A stretch of DNA of 64,000 bases, taken from the NCBI RefSeq assembly GCF_000367925.1, contig NZ_KB849170.1, positions 62,001-126,000 on the forward strand. The letters are read 5' to 3'. The translations under genes were made by a program, and so were the position numbers. Source of the stretch: Acinetobacter bohemicus ANC 3994 (GTDB lineage: Bacteria > Pseudomonadota > Gammaproteobacteria > Pseudomonadales > Moraxellaceae). Under the pieces are notes generated by a model. That model was not told where the DNA came from and ran no database searches. It saw nothing but the letters and a program-made list of their open reading frames with translations. Positions 9,105-18,488 of the stretch are shown here, in pieces; the first letter of the stretch is position 1; the number at the start of each line of letters is the position of its first letter.

Positions 9105-10034
9105 TTATTCAGGGTCTTGAACTGAAAATAAACCTGTAGAAAGGTAACGATCGCCACGATCGCAAATGATACAGACAATAACCGCTTCAGGATTTTCTTG
9201 CGCCAATTGAATAGATGCCCAAACTGCACCACCGGATGAAGTCCCCGCGCTAATGCCTTCTTTTTGCGCCAGTTTACGCATGGTTTTTTCCGCTTCAATT
9301 TGTGGAATATCCATAATGCGGTCAACACGACGACGATCAAAAATCGTAGGCAAATATTCTTCTGGCCAACGACGAATGCCAGCAATGCTTGAACCATCCG
9401 AAGGTTGCAAACCCACAATTTGAATCTCGGGGTTCATTTCTTTTAAGTATTTAGAAACGCCCATAATGGTGCCCGTTGTGCCCATTGAACTGACAAAATG
9501 CGTGATTTTCCCACCCGTTTGCTGCCAAATTTCAGGACCAGTGGTGAGATAGTGCGCTGCAACATTATCTGGATTACCAAATTGGTTCAGCACTAAACCT
9601 TTGCCTTCTTTTTCCATCTGCAAGGCAAGATCACGTGCGCCTTCCATGCCTTGTTCTTTGGTCACTTCAATCAGTTCAGCACCATAAGCCCGCATTGCAT
9701 CTTTACGTTCTTGGCTCATGTTATCAGGCATAATTAAGGTCATTTTGTAGCCACGCATTGCGGCAACCATGGCTAAGGCAATCCCTGTATTTCCGCTTGT
9801 CGCCTCAATTAACGTATCACCTGGCTTGATTTGACCACGCTTTTCAGCTTGCATAATCATGTTATACGCAGGACGGTCTTTAACCGAACCGGCCGGATTA
9901 TTGCCTTCAAGTTTTGCCAGTACTGTTGCTTGAGTGTGACTTGCTAGACGTTGTAAACGCACTAAAGGAGTTTTTCCTACATAGTGATCTAACAAAAATT
10001 CGTCTGCTTGAAAATCAGGGGAGATATTACTCAT
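9105..10034 (-). CDS. cysM: CysM, cysteine synthase B
   Basis: A PLP-dependent O-acetylserine sulfhydrylase that makes cysteine from O-acetylserine and sulfide or thiosulfate. The PLP lysine is in NNPAGSVKDRPA (Lys52), followed by the substrate loop TSGNTG and the glycine-rich GTTGT phosphate loop. The length (309 aa) and C-terminus fit the B rather than the A isozyme. A GTG at 10043 is in frame, but the ATG at 10034 has an AGGTG ribosome site about 7 bases upstream and gives the usual MSN start. It is divergent from gacS. Confidence 0.93.
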   Translation of the reverse strand: MSNISPDFQADEFLLDHYVGKTPLVRLQRLASHTQATVLAKLEGNNPAGSVKDRPAYNMIMQAEKRGQIKPGDTLIEATSGNTGIALAMVAAMRGYKMTLIMPDNMSQERKDAMRAYGAELIEVTKEQGMEGARDLALQMEKEGKGLVLNQFGNPDNVAAHYLTTGPEIWQQTGGKITHFVSSMGTTGTIMGVSKYLKEMNPEIQIVGLQPSDGSSIAGIRRWPEEYLPTIFDRRRVDRIMDIPQIEAEKTMRKLAQKEGISAGTSSGGAVWASIQLAQENPEAVIVCIICDRGDRYLSTGLFSVQDPE

Positions 10035-10187
10035 TATTTGCACCTAGATCGAGGTGCGCCTATTGTATGAAAAAATGCTAGGCGCTGCACCCATTTAACA
10101 GGCTTTTTATTGAAAGTGATTAAAGCGCAGTCAGTTTCAAATAAAGCATGCTAAACTGCCATGCATAGGAAATAAACTGCTTTAACC

Positions 10188-12998
10188 ATGTCAAATATCA
10201 ATAAAAAGTTATTTAAGCGTCTACACTTAAATCATGCTTATGGACAATTAATTGCACTAATTTTTGTGCCAATTACGATTTTGGCATGTGTTGGTGCATT
10301 GTTGGTTTTATCCGAAACGTCAAATGCATCACGTGCGCAGCAAAAACAAATGGCGATTGCCATTATGACGCGCTACCAGCCCACCGCTGAAGCTGCACTC
10401 GACTTACTCAATCGTTATCCTTGGCAATATGATCAAGCGCGTAATGCCATGCAAAGCATGTTAAATGAAAAACATGTCATTCGTGCCGCGATTATTGACC
10501 CCAAAGGTCGAAACCGTTTAAGCATTGGTTTTCAAGACCAAGACCCTTGGCCTGCAATTCACTCCAAAGCCTCTTTTGCTGGCCCTATTTCCTATAATAA
10601 AAATCATATTTACGCACTCAATATTAATGAAAATACACCATCACCTGCACAACTGGTGATTGAACTCGACAACCAGCCGCTCGAAATTGCACGTTATCGT
10701 GTCATGATTGTACTGGTGGCGACCGGTCTCCTAACTTTATTGCTGCTGTTATTATGTTTGAATTTTTATTCACGCCGCTGGATTGCACCAATGTACGAAA
10801 TTCGGATGCAATTACAACGCTTAAATGCCGACACACTCGATCAGCACATGGTCATTAACAGTACCGGTGAATTACGTTTACTCCAGCGTGATATTGCCAA
10901 TGTGGTCAAGCGCCTGCATTTTAGTTTTTTAGAATTGAAAGAACATACCGAACAAACTGAAGATGATTTACGTCGTACTTTAGACACCTTAGAAGTGCAA
11001 AATATTACCTATCGTCAAGCACGTGACCAAGCCATTTCAGCGAACCAATCGAAATCGGTGTTCTTGGCCAATATCAGTCATGAATTACGCACCCCATTAA
11101 ATAGTATTGATGGCTTTATTCATTTGTTGCTGCGCCAAGGCAATTTAAGCAATGAACAAAATTTATATTTGCAGACCATTCGTAAATCATCTGCCCATCT
11201 TTTGGCCCTCATTAATGATGTGCTTGATTTCTCCAAAATTGATGCTGGTAAATTAGAATTAGAAACTGCACCCTTTGACTTAGAAGAAGCCATTTTTGAT
11301 GTGATGGATATGCTCTCGCCCTTGGCTGCACAAAAGCATATCGATATGGCCTTTTATTATGCCGACAATATACCGACCCAAATGGTCGGTGATGCACTAC
11401 GTTTCAAACAAATTCTGACCAATCTCATTTCCAATGCCATTAAGTTCACCCCAGATGGTGAAATTATTGTCCGTGCACGGATGGAACATGATGATATTGG
11501 TCACTGTTTATTACACTTTAGCGTACAAGACAGCGGGATTGGTTTAAGTGGTACAGACCGGAAAAAACTGTTTGAATCCTTCTCGCAAGGCGATGCGTCA
11601 GTCACCCGCCAGTTTGGGGGTACAGGTCTAGGTTTAGCCATTTCTAAGCAGCTGGTGCATTTAATGCAAGGCCAAATTGGCTTTGAAGATAACCAAGAAC
11701 GCGCACCGACTGAAAAAGGCTCGACCTTCTGGTTTACCGCTCGATTTGCGGTGGATGAGGAGATTGAAATTGAACATCCAAACTTTAATAAAATGCAGGT
11801 GGTGTCGTATTTAGCGCATCCTGCAACGGCAAATATTTTACGCCATTATCTGGAAAATTATGATGTCTATCATGTCGAAACCAGCTCAATTCTAGATTTA
11901 TTTAGTCAACTGAAACGGTTCTCGGAAAGTGATGAAAATACTTGGCTGATTGTCGATCATAGTGGTGATGGCGAAGCATTATTAAAAGAAATTCGGAATC
12001 GTTATACTGGCAACATTGCCGTCTACGGTTATCAAATGGCGCTCGACCCCAACATGTTAAGCGAGTATCGGGCGCGACCACTATATCAACCGCTCAGTCG
12101 CAGCGCATTAATTCAACTGCTCAGCAATCAACCTATTTTTGAGCACGATATCCATGAAGAATTTAATGGACAAGGCCTACATGTGCTTGCGGTAGATGAT
12201 CATTTACCGAATTTAATTGTTTTAGAAGCGCTATTGGGTGAACTGAATGTCAAAACCACCAAAGCCTTAAGTGGTCAAGAAGCGCTTGAAATTATTCAAA
12301 AGAGAATTGAAAAAGGTTTGGCTGCTTTTGATGTGGTGTTCATGGATATTCAAATGCCGGTGATGTCCGGTATTGATACCACACGTGCGATCCGCTCGCT
12401 AGAATCGACCTTAGACAACCATAAACGCCTGCCGATTATTGCATTAACGGCGCATGCACTAGCAGACGAAAAACAAAAACTGTTACAGGTCGGTATGGAT
12501 GATTACGTCACCAAACCGATCCAAATGGAACAAATTATTCAAATTTTGACCCATTGGACGTCAGAAAGCTTTAAAAAAGCCAAAGTTGCCGATAAAGCCA
12601 TCCTGATTGAAGCACTCGATCCCGATATTTTAGATTGGCAACAATGTTTGCAACTGGCTGCCAACAAAGAAGATTTGGCGATTGATTTACTAAAAATGTT
12701 GGTCGATAGTTTCCCAACAGAAATCAATGAAATCCAACAGTTGATTGAATTGGAAGATTTCCCGCAACTCGAACACGTGCTGCATCGTTTATATGGCGCA
12801 ACACGCTACGTGGGTGTGCAGAGCCTACAAGAGGTTACAGGTGGATTTGAACAATTTGTTTCTTCTTTACGCAAAGAACGGCGTAAAGCAGATGAAAGTT
12901 TTATTCAAGAGACGCTCAAACGCTTGGATGAATTACAGTCCGTGATTCAACTGGTCGAACAAGCAGCGCAGCAAATTTTAAACAAGACAAATCTCTAG
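10188..12998 (+). CDS. gacS: GacS/BarA hybrid sensor histidine kinase
   Basis: A 936-residue tripartite inner-membrane kinase of the Gac/Rsm system; its usual partner is the response regulator GacA/UvrY, which is not in this window. A transmembrane helix near residue 25 and another near 180-200 flank a short periplasmic sensor. Then come a HAMP domain, a HisKA domain with His298 (NISHELRTPLN), an HATPase with DSGIGL and GGTGLGLAISK boxes, a receiver domain with Asp720 (VVFMDIQMPVMSG) and a C-terminal Hpt domain with His866 (LHRLYGATRYVGV). This order is the BarA/GacS architecture. It is known to control virulence and catabolic traits in Acinetobacter. Confidence 0.92.
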   Translation: MSNINKKLFKRLHLNHAYGQLIALIFVPITILACVGALLVLSETSNASRAQQKQMAIAIMTRYQPTAEAALDLLNRYPWQYDQARNAMQSMLNEKHVIRAAIIDPKGRNRLSIGFQDQDPWPAIHSKASFAGPISYNKNHIYALNINENTPSPAQLVIELDNQPLEIARYRVMIVLVATGLLTLLLLLLCLNFYSRRWIAPMYEIRMQLQRLNADTLDQHMVINSTGELRLLQRDIANVVKRLHFSFLELKEHTEQTEDDLRRTLDTLEVQNITYRQARDQAISANQSKSVFLANISHELRTPLNSIDGFIHLLLRQGNLSNEQNLYLQTIRKSSAHLLALINDVLDFSKIDAGKLELETAPFDLEEAIFDVMDMLSPLAAQKHIDMAFYYADNIPTQMVGDALRFKQILTNLISNAIKFTPDGEIIVRARMEHDDIGHCLLHFSVQDSGIGLSGTDRKKLFESFSQGDASVTRQFGGTGLGLAISKQLVHLMQGQIGFEDNQERAPTEKGSTFWFTARFAVDEEIEIEHPNFNKMQVVSYLAHPATANILRHYLENYDVYHVETSSILDLFSQLKRFSESDENTWLIVDHSGDGEALLKEIRNRYTGNIAVYGYQMALDPNMLSEYRARPLYQPLSRSALIQLLSNQPIFEHDIHEEFNGQGLHVLAVDDHLPNLIVLEALLGELNVKTTKALSGQEALEIIQKRIEKGLAAFDVVFMDIQMPVMSGIDTTRAIRSLESTLDNHKRLPIIALTAHALADEKQKLLQVGMDDYVTKPIQMEQIIQILTHWTSESFKKAKVADKAILIEALDPDILDWQQCLQLAANKEDLAIDLLKMLVDSFPTEINEIQQLIELEDFPQLEHVLHRLYGATRYVGVQSLQEVTGGFEQFVSSLRKERRKADESFIQETLKRLDELQSVIQLVEQAAQQILNKTNL

Positions 12999-13123
12999 GG
13001 TCTGATGCAAATCGCGGCAGTAGCGTCTAGATTTAGATGTGACTCTACTGTCATGTATCATGGCATGTATCCGAGAAATGACCGTGTTATGCTCAAAACA
13101 ATCTAAAAATAGAGATCTATCTC

Positions 13124-13912
13124 ATGGCGTTACTTCGCATAGAAAAAAACAATGGCATCGCAACCGTGTCTTTAAACCGTCCAGAAAAACGCAATGCCAT
13201 GAGCTTTGCATTGCTACGTGAATTGGTCAATGCAGCCAATCAAATTAAAAAAGACCGTTCGATTCGCTGCGTGATTTTAACCGGCGAAGCCCATGTCTTT
13301 AGTGCTGGGATTGACCTTGCCGATTTAAATGCACCGAAAAATACTGCCTATGCGGCATGGGAACTGATTAAACCGGGACAAAGCCTATTTCAAAAAGCCT
13401 TTCTCATTTGGCAAGAACTGCCTGTGCCTGTGATTGCGGCTCTTGAAGGATATTGCCTCGGTGCAGGCATGCAATTGGCACTGGCTGCGGATATTCGTAT
13501 TGCCCATCCTAATACCAAAATGTCCATTATGGAAAGTCGCTGGGGCTTGGTTCCAGACATGGGGCTGACGCGTTCCATTAAAGGCATTATCAGTGTCGAT
13601 CTTGCAAAAGAACTCACCTTAACCGGTCGTATTTTCGATGCCACTTATGCCAAAGAAATTGGTTTGGTGACGCATTTAGATGAATCGCCAATCAGCAAGG
13701 CCCAAGCCATTGCAGAAGAAATGTTACAACGCTCTCCTGACGCACTGACCGCAGCCAAACGCGTCCTTGATGCGATGGAACATGAGCCAAAAAAATCTTT
13801 ACGCCTAGAAAAAATCTGGCAACTGAAATTACTTTTAGGTAAAAATAGTAAATTAGCGCGTAAAAAAGACAAGAACCCCGACGTTCAATTTTTACCGCGC
13901 CAATATAAGTAA
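13124..13912 (+). CDS. Enoyl-CoA hydratase/isomerase (crotonase family)
   Basis: A 262-residue crotonase-fold enzyme. The N-terminal NRPEKRNAMSFALLREL and the oxyanion-hole segments FSAGIDLADL and EGYCLGAGMQLALAADIRIA are typical. In place of the paired catalytic glutamates there is a single acidic position (ESRWGLVPD), so it may be a hydratase or an isomerase. It is followed closely by a dehydrogenase and an isomerase gene in the same direction, suggesting a small catabolic unit. The physiological substrate is not readable. Confidence 0.85.
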   Translation: MALLRIEKNNGIATVSLNRPEKRNAMSFALLRELVNAANQIKKDRSIRCVILTGEAHVFSAGIDLADLNAPKNTAYAAWELIKPGQSLFQKAFLIWQELPVPVIAALEGYCLGAGMQLALAADIRIAHPNTKMSIMESRWGLVPDMGLTRSIKGIISVDLAKELTLTGRIFDATYAKEIGLVTHLDESPISKAQAIAEEMLQRSPDALTAAKRVLDAMEHEPKKSLRLEKIWQLKLLLGKNSKLARKKDKNPDVQFLPRQYK

Positions 13913-13947
13913 AATATTGAAATCACAGCATTGTGCAGAGAAAACAC

Positions 13948-14814
13948 ATGAGTTTTGATCGTAATACAAAAATTGCATTTTTAGGGATGGGGCTGATGGG
14001 TAGCCGAATGGCAACTCGACTCATTCAAGCAGGTTTTACAGTAGCCGTGTGGAATCGAACCGCATCAGCATGTGACGTTCTGATTGATATGGGTGCAATT
14101 GCATTAGAGTTGCAAGATATTGGGCAATATCCGGTTATTTTGACCTGTTTGGCTGATGATGCCGCGGTGCAATCTGTTTATGATCAAATTCAAGCGCAGT
14201 TATGTGCTCAGCAAGTGATTGTGGATTTCTCTAGTTTATCGGTCGATCAAACCAAAGCCTTGGCAGGGCAAGCGCAACTGCATCAAGTACAGTGGATTGA
14301 CTCCCCTGTCTCGGGTGGAACGGCGGGTGCTGAACAAGGCACACTGGTGATTTTTGCTGGCGGTGATCTACAAACCATTCAGGATTTGTCGCTGATTTAT
14401 AACGTGCTTTCACAACGCATCACCCGAATGGGTGAAACTGGTACAGGGCAAGCCACTAAAATTTGCAATCAACTGATTGTGGCTGCAAACAGCACCTTAA
14501 TTGCTGAAGCGGTTGCCTTAGCCGCTCAAGCAGGCGTAGATACCACTTTGCTGGCTCCGGCATTGGCAGGTGGATTTGCCGACTCAAAACCGTTTCAAAT
14601 TTTAACCCCACGTATGGCGACCCATACTTTTGAACCTGTGCAATGGAAAGTGCAAACCCTATCCAAAGACTTAAATAATGCGGTTCAGCTGGCCGAACAA
14701 TTCAATTTAAATATTCCCGTTGCAAAACAAGCACTATCACAATTGCAAAGCCATCAAAATAAAGGCTATGCTGAAGCTGATCTTGCAACAGTGATTCAAC
14801 TGGTTGAATCTTAA
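13948..14814 (+). CDS. 3-hydroxyisobutyrate/tartronate semialdehyde reductase-type dehydrogenase
   Basis: A beta-hydroxyacid dehydrogenase of 289 residues: Rossmann motif GMGLMGSRMA near the start, substrate motif DSPVSGGTAGAEQGTL, and the catalytic lysine in the helix KICNQLIVAAN. The start at 13948 gives MSFDR; the upstream in-frame GTG is less likely. Its neighbour is a hydroxypyruvate isomerase-like gene, and that pair is classical for glyoxylate use (glyoxylate carboligase, isomerase, reductase). A tartronate semialdehyde (2-hydroxy-3-oxopropionate) reductase is therefore the best guess, although no carboligase is in view. Confidence 0.8.
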   Translation: MSFDRNTKIAFLGMGLMGSRMATRLIQAGFTVAVWNRTASACDVLIDMGAIALELQDIGQYPVILTCLADDAAVQSVYDQIQAQLCAQQVIVDFSSLSVDQTKALAGQAQLHQVQWIDSPVSGGTAGAEQGTLVIFAGGDLQTIQDLSLIYNVLSQRITRMGETGTGQATKICNQLIVAANSTLIAEAVALAAQAGVDTTLLAPALAGGFADSKPFQILTPRMATHTFEPVQWKVQTLSKDLNNAVQLAEQFNLNIPVAKQALSQLQSHQNKGYAEADLATVIQLVES

Positions 14815-14847
14815 GCAGGTCACGTTTAACCGACAAGGAGTAAAGGC

Positions 14848-15642
14848 ATGATTAAGTTGGCTATCAATCTATCGATGATTTTTACTGAAGTGCCCTTAAT
14901 TGAGCGCTTTGCTCTGGCTCAGGCTCAGGGTTTTAAGCATGTTGAAATTCAATTTCCGTATGAACTCAGCATTGAGCAAATTCAAAGCCAACTCACCATG
15001 CATGACCTTACTCTTTGCCTGATTAATCTGCCTGCTGGTGACTTAATGCAAGGCGGCGATGGTTTGGCCGGTGTGCCGGGAATGGAACTGGAGTTTCACC
15101 GTGGTTTAGAACACGCCATTCAATATGCAACTGCGCTCAATGTGCCTAGCGTCAATATTTTAGCGGGTAAACAGCCGCTCGATTCAGACCTACTGCCTTG
15201 TTTAAATACTTTATCAAGCAATCTTAAACTGGCCTGCCATCGGTTATCCGCTCATCATATTCAACCTGTTTTTGAAATGATTAATAGCACCGATATGCCG
15301 CGCTTTTTAGTGCAAAATATTGCTCAAGCGCAAGAAATGCTAGAAGCCGTGCAACACCCTGCGCTTAAAATGCAATATGACTGTTACCATATGGCGATGA
15401 TGGGTGAAGATGTACTAGAAGCCTTAAAAGAAAATATTCACGATATTGGGCATATTCAATTTGCTGACTGCCCCGGACGTCATGAACCCGATACTGCACA
15501 AATACATTTTGCAGAAATTTTTCAATGGCTCAATCAAAGTGCATACAGCGGCTATATTGCAGCAGAATATAGACCACAAGCCCATTCCAGCCATTCCTTT
15601 GCATGGAAAGATAAATATTTTGCAAAACATCCGCAAAGTTAA
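14848..15642 (+). CDS. hyi: Hydroxypyruvate isomerase (Hyi family)
   Basis: A 264-residue xylose-isomerase-like TIM barrel. It has LAINLSMIFTEVPLIERFALA at the start, glutamates in FEMINS and the QYDCYHMAMMGED metal-site segment, and the ADCPGRHEPD motif characteristic of the Hyi family. It interconverts hydroxypyruvate and tartronate semialdehyde. A clear AAGGAG ribosome site precedes ATG 14848, and the gene lies 33 bases after the dehydrogenase. The exact substrate is inferred from the pairing. Confidence 0.83.
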   Translation: MIKLAINLSMIFTEVPLIERFALAQAQGFKHVEIQFPYELSIEQIQSQLTMHDLTLCLINLPAGDLMQGGDGLAGVPGMELEFHRGLEHAIQYATALNVPSVNILAGKQPLDSDLLPCLNTLSSNLKLACHRLSAHHIQPVFEMINSTDMPRFLVQNIAQAQEMLEAVQHPALKMQYDCYHMAMMGEDVLEALKENIHDIGHIQFADCPGRHEPDTAQIHFAEIFQWLNQSAYSGYIAAEYRPQAHSSHSFAWKDKYFAKHPQS

Positions 15643-15719
15643 ATTATGAACAGAATTGAAATGCGGCACTAAAACCGCTATATTACACGATGAGTTATTG
15701 TCCGGAAATAAAACCCTTT

Positions 15720-16121
15720 ATGAATTTAGAACCATCGCCCAGCGCTTCTAATTCTCTCGATCTCGCAATGAATTCTCAAGCTCAAGATGTACAAGCTTGC
15801 TTAAAAGTTGTACATGAAGCCCTATTAGATGTAAAAGCAAAAGATATTCTTGAAATTGATGTTAGCGCTATTAGTAATGTAGCCGATGCCATGGTCATTG
15901 CTAGTGGCACATCAACGCGTCACATCAAAGCCCTTGCAAATAATGTTGCTGAAGAAGCACGTAAAGCAGGTTTTCGCCCTCTCGGTGTTGAAGGTGAACG
16001 TGATGCAGAATGGATCTTAATCGACCTTGGTTTTGTGGTTGTTCACGTTATGCTTCCAGCGGCACGTAAATTTTACGACCTTGAAAGCTTATGGCGTGCC
16101 ACTCCTGAATCGATAGCGTAA
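15720..16121 (+). CDS. rsfS: RsfS, ribosomal silencing factor
   Basis: A member of the RsfS/Iojap/DUF143 family. It binds ribosomal protein uL14 and blocks subunit joining when nutrients are scarce. The core has DAMVIASGTSTRHIKALANNV and the conserved GEWILIDLG-type strand (DAEWILIDLGFVVVHVM). Three starts are possible: 15690, 15720 and 15768. I chose 15720 (MNLEPSPSAS), but no ribosome site decides it, and the first 30 or so residues are not part of the conserved domain. Confidence 0.9.
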   Translation: MNLEPSPSASNSLDLAMNSQAQDVQACLKVVHEALLDVKAKDILEIDVSAISNVADAMVIASGTSTRHIKALANNVAEEARKAGFRPLGVEGERDAEWILIDLGFVVVHVMLPAARKFYDLESLWRATPESIA

Positions 16122-16124
16122 AGT

Positions 16125-16152
16125 AAAAAAGCGACCTTAAGGTCGCTTTTTT
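16125..16152. terminator. Terminator after rsfS
   Basis: A stem GCGACC/GGTCGC with loop TTAA is flanked by six A and six T residues, 4 bases after the rsfS stop. The symmetry would let it also stop the convergent transcript arriving from the minus-strand gene at 16224. Confidence 0.85.
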
Positions 16153-16223
16153 CATCTTAGAGCTTCTGTTTTATTGATTACTGACCAACAGCTTAACCAC
16201 AACAGCCATATGATCCATTACAG

Positions 16224-16832
16224 CTATAATAATTGGTGTAAATCAACATCGGGATATTTGCTTTTAATTTCCATTTTCGCCCTTGCATAGACTTGATCTG
16301 CCTTGGTTGGCCCATAAAACTCACAATAACATTCATAGATGAGGGTAATCACTTGGGCATAAAGCGTGAGTGGTAAAACATCGATAAAAGCAGCATCATT
16401 TATTTTTACCGATGTCTCAATCGCTAAGCCCATCGTCTGCAGCTGTTTTTTAACCTCATCATTAAAGTCATCTAAATCGGTTGCTGTAACAGTCAACATC
16501 ACCGCATCAACCAAGGCAAGACAAGCATCGGCAATCGCTATTGAAATAAGCTCTTCTGGCTCTAGCTGCGGTTTGATTTCTAATAAAACCTGCTTCTCAA
16601 TAGCCGACATTTCAGACAGCACTTTTTTCAACATCTCTTTGCGATAAAAACGCAATTCATCGGTATTACAAATTTCACTTAAAAAGCGATTGAGCACAAA
16701 AGAAGGCTGATCTCCATATTCTTGCTCCCAATAATTCAGTACACGCTCCAATACCGTGCCATTCATATAGTGACTAAGACCACGTTCAATCGCTTGTTTC
16801 TTTTGTATCACACTGAGTAATTCATTCGGCAT
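16224..16832 (-). CDS. Hypothetical helical protein (202 aa)
   Basis: I do not recognise this family. The protein is predicted to be mostly helical, acidic and soluble, with no signal peptide or membrane segment; the C-terminal half has aromatic-rich helices (LIYECYCEFYGP). It starts 11 bases after the amtB stop in the same direction, so it is probably transcribed from the amtB promoter. A role in ammonium uptake is only a guess from position; it is not a GlnK-type protein. Confidence 0.7.
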   Translation of the reverse strand: MPNELLSVIQKKQAIERGLSHYMNGTVLERVLNYWEQEYGDQPSFVLNRFLSEICNTDELRFYRKEMLKKVLSEMSAIEKQVLLEIKPQLEPEELISIAIADACLALVDAVMLTVTATDLDDFNDEVKKQLQTMGLAIETSVKINDAAFIDVLPLTLYAQVITLIYECYCEFYGPTKADQVYARAKMEIKSKYPDVDLHQLL

Positions 16833-16843
16833 CGTTCAACTCC

Positions 16844-18178
16844 TTAGTGACGTTTGGTCAGATCATCCGTTTCAAAGGTCACATCACGCTGAAATTCTGG
16901 ATAAGATAGCTCAGCATGTTCGGTATAATCTAACCCATGTTGTTCATGCTGTTTACTCACACGCAAGCCGCCTAAAAGTTTGTCGAGCACTTTAAAGACC
17001 ACGAAAGCAATGCCGAACCCCCATATAAATGCAGCGGCTACACCTAAAACCTGAATCGAAATAATATGTGAATTAAACAGATCTGCTTCAAAAAATAAGC
17101 CGGCTGCCACCGTTCCCCATGCCCCACAAAAACCATGCACCGTGACCGCATCCACCACATCATCCAGCTTTAATTTTTCCATGAAGCTTGGCATGACACT
17201 GACAATCAAACCTGCGGTTAAACCTGTGATGACAGCAAATAATGGCGACATGGTTGCACAGCCTGCGGTAATTCCGACCAAGCCGCCCAATGAAGCATTG
17301 ATGGTGGTCTTCATGAGAATCGCTTTACCACGAATTAAGGCATACAACATATAAGCCACTGCGCCAGAGCATGCAGCCAAATGGGTATTGAGGGCAATTC
17401 GACCAATACTGACACTGGCATTTACTGTTGATGCTGCATTAAAACCAAACCATGCAAACCAAAGGATAAAACCACCTAAAGCAACTAACGGTAGGTTATG
17501 CCCAGCCAAATGATGACTTTGTCCATTTCGTCCAAAACGTCCTAAACGAGGACCCAAGACAATAATACCGGCCAATGCCACCCAACCACCAATTGAATGC
17601 ACCACCGTTGAACCAGCAAAGTCGATAAAACCCAAAGCCTTTAACCAACCTTGACCATCAAAGAGACTGCCCCATGCCCAACTGCCAAAGATGGGATAAA
17701 TTAAACCACTCACCACCGCCGCACTGACCACATAAGCCACAAAGTGAATACGTTCAGCCATAGCACCACTGGCAATGGTGGTTGCCGTTGCCGCGAACAT
17801 CATTTGGAAGAACAATAAGTTCCAATGCCAATCATCCATCACGTTGGGTGCAAAATGACTTGTCCCAATCCAACCTGAAGCGTTAACGCCAAACATTAGA
17901 CCAAAACCGAGTAACCAAAAAACCAGCCCCCCCAAACAGGCATCCATATAATTTTTCATCAAGACGTTAACGGTATTCTTACTGCGTACAGAACCGCTTT
18001 CGACCAATGCAAAACCAGCCTGCATAAAGAAGACCAGAATCCCGCCCATGACCACCCAGACACTATCGAGAGACAAACGTATTTCTTGAATATTTTCAGC
18101 GGTTGCCGTGACATTATTTGCAAAGGTTGGAAAAGATATTGCCATCAGCAGCAGAGATAAATACTTTATTCTTTTCAT
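16844..18178 (-). CDS. amtB: Ammonium transporter AmtB
   Basis: A 444-residue Amt/Rh-family channel with an N-terminal signal peptide (LLLMAISFPTFA) and eleven membrane helices. The twin pore histidines appear in DFAGSTVVHSIGG and DAVTVHGFCGAWG. It carries ammonium across the inner membrane. Unlike many bacteria there is no glnK next to it; the following gene on the minus strand is an unknown helical protein. The upstream 300 bases have no gene. Confidence 0.93.
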   Translation of the reverse strand: MKRIKYLSLLLMAISFPTFANNVTATAENIQEIRLSLDSVWVVMGGILVFFMQAGFALVESGSVRSKNTVNVLMKNYMDACLGGLVFWLLGFGLMFGVNASGWIGTSHFAPNVMDDWHWNLLFFQMMFAATATTIASGAMAERIHFVAYVVSAAVVSGLIYPIFGSWAWGSLFDGQGWLKALGFIDFAGSTVVHSIGGWVALAGIIVLGPRLGRFGRNGQSHHLAGHNLPLVALGGFILWFAWFGFNAASTVNASVSIGRIALNTHLAACSGAVAYMLYALIRGKAILMKTTINASLGGLVGITAGCATMSPLFAVITGLTAGLIVSVMPSFMEKLKLDDVVDAVTVHGFCGAWGTVAAGLFFEADLFNSHIISIQVLGVAAAFIWGFGIAFVVFKVLDKLLGGLRVSKQHEQHGLDYTEHAELSYPEFQRDVTFETDDLTKRH

Positions 18179-18412
18179 AAACTTTCCCCTAAAATACTCT
18201 TAAAAGCAAAATTGATGCCACAAACCAAAGCCATGATTTATGTGCAATTTCATCTTTTGAAGCAGCCTTCTTTTAGGGAACTTTGTTCAAGATAGGTAGA
18301 GTAAAAAATAAGATAGCGCTACTGTATGTCGCACTTTATTCAGCACATAGTAATATTGCGCCAAATAGAAGAGTCAAAATTAACAATGATGATTGTTTTT
18401 AGAAAATAGCAA

Positions 18413-18474
18413 CCATAAAAAACCACCCGAAGGTGGTTTTTTATCTCCCTAAATCCCTCTTTATCAAAGAGGGA
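18413..18474. terminator. Terminator region after pntB, with a second hairpin
   Basis: A hairpin AAAACCACC/GGTGGTTTT with loop CGAA (18419-18440) has flanking A and T runs and would stop the minus-strand pnt transcript. Between it and the pntB stop there is a second stem TCCCTCTTT/AAAGAGGGA (18454-18474). Together they isolate pntB from amtB. The second stem resembles part of the intergenic repeat near 50.1 kb. Confidence 0.8.
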
Positions 18475-18488
18475 CTTGAGACTTTGAT

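Noticed and set aside
16224..16832. GlnK or other PII protein next to amtB
   Set aside because: The protein is 202 residues and lacks the PII T-loop and GDGKI patterns.
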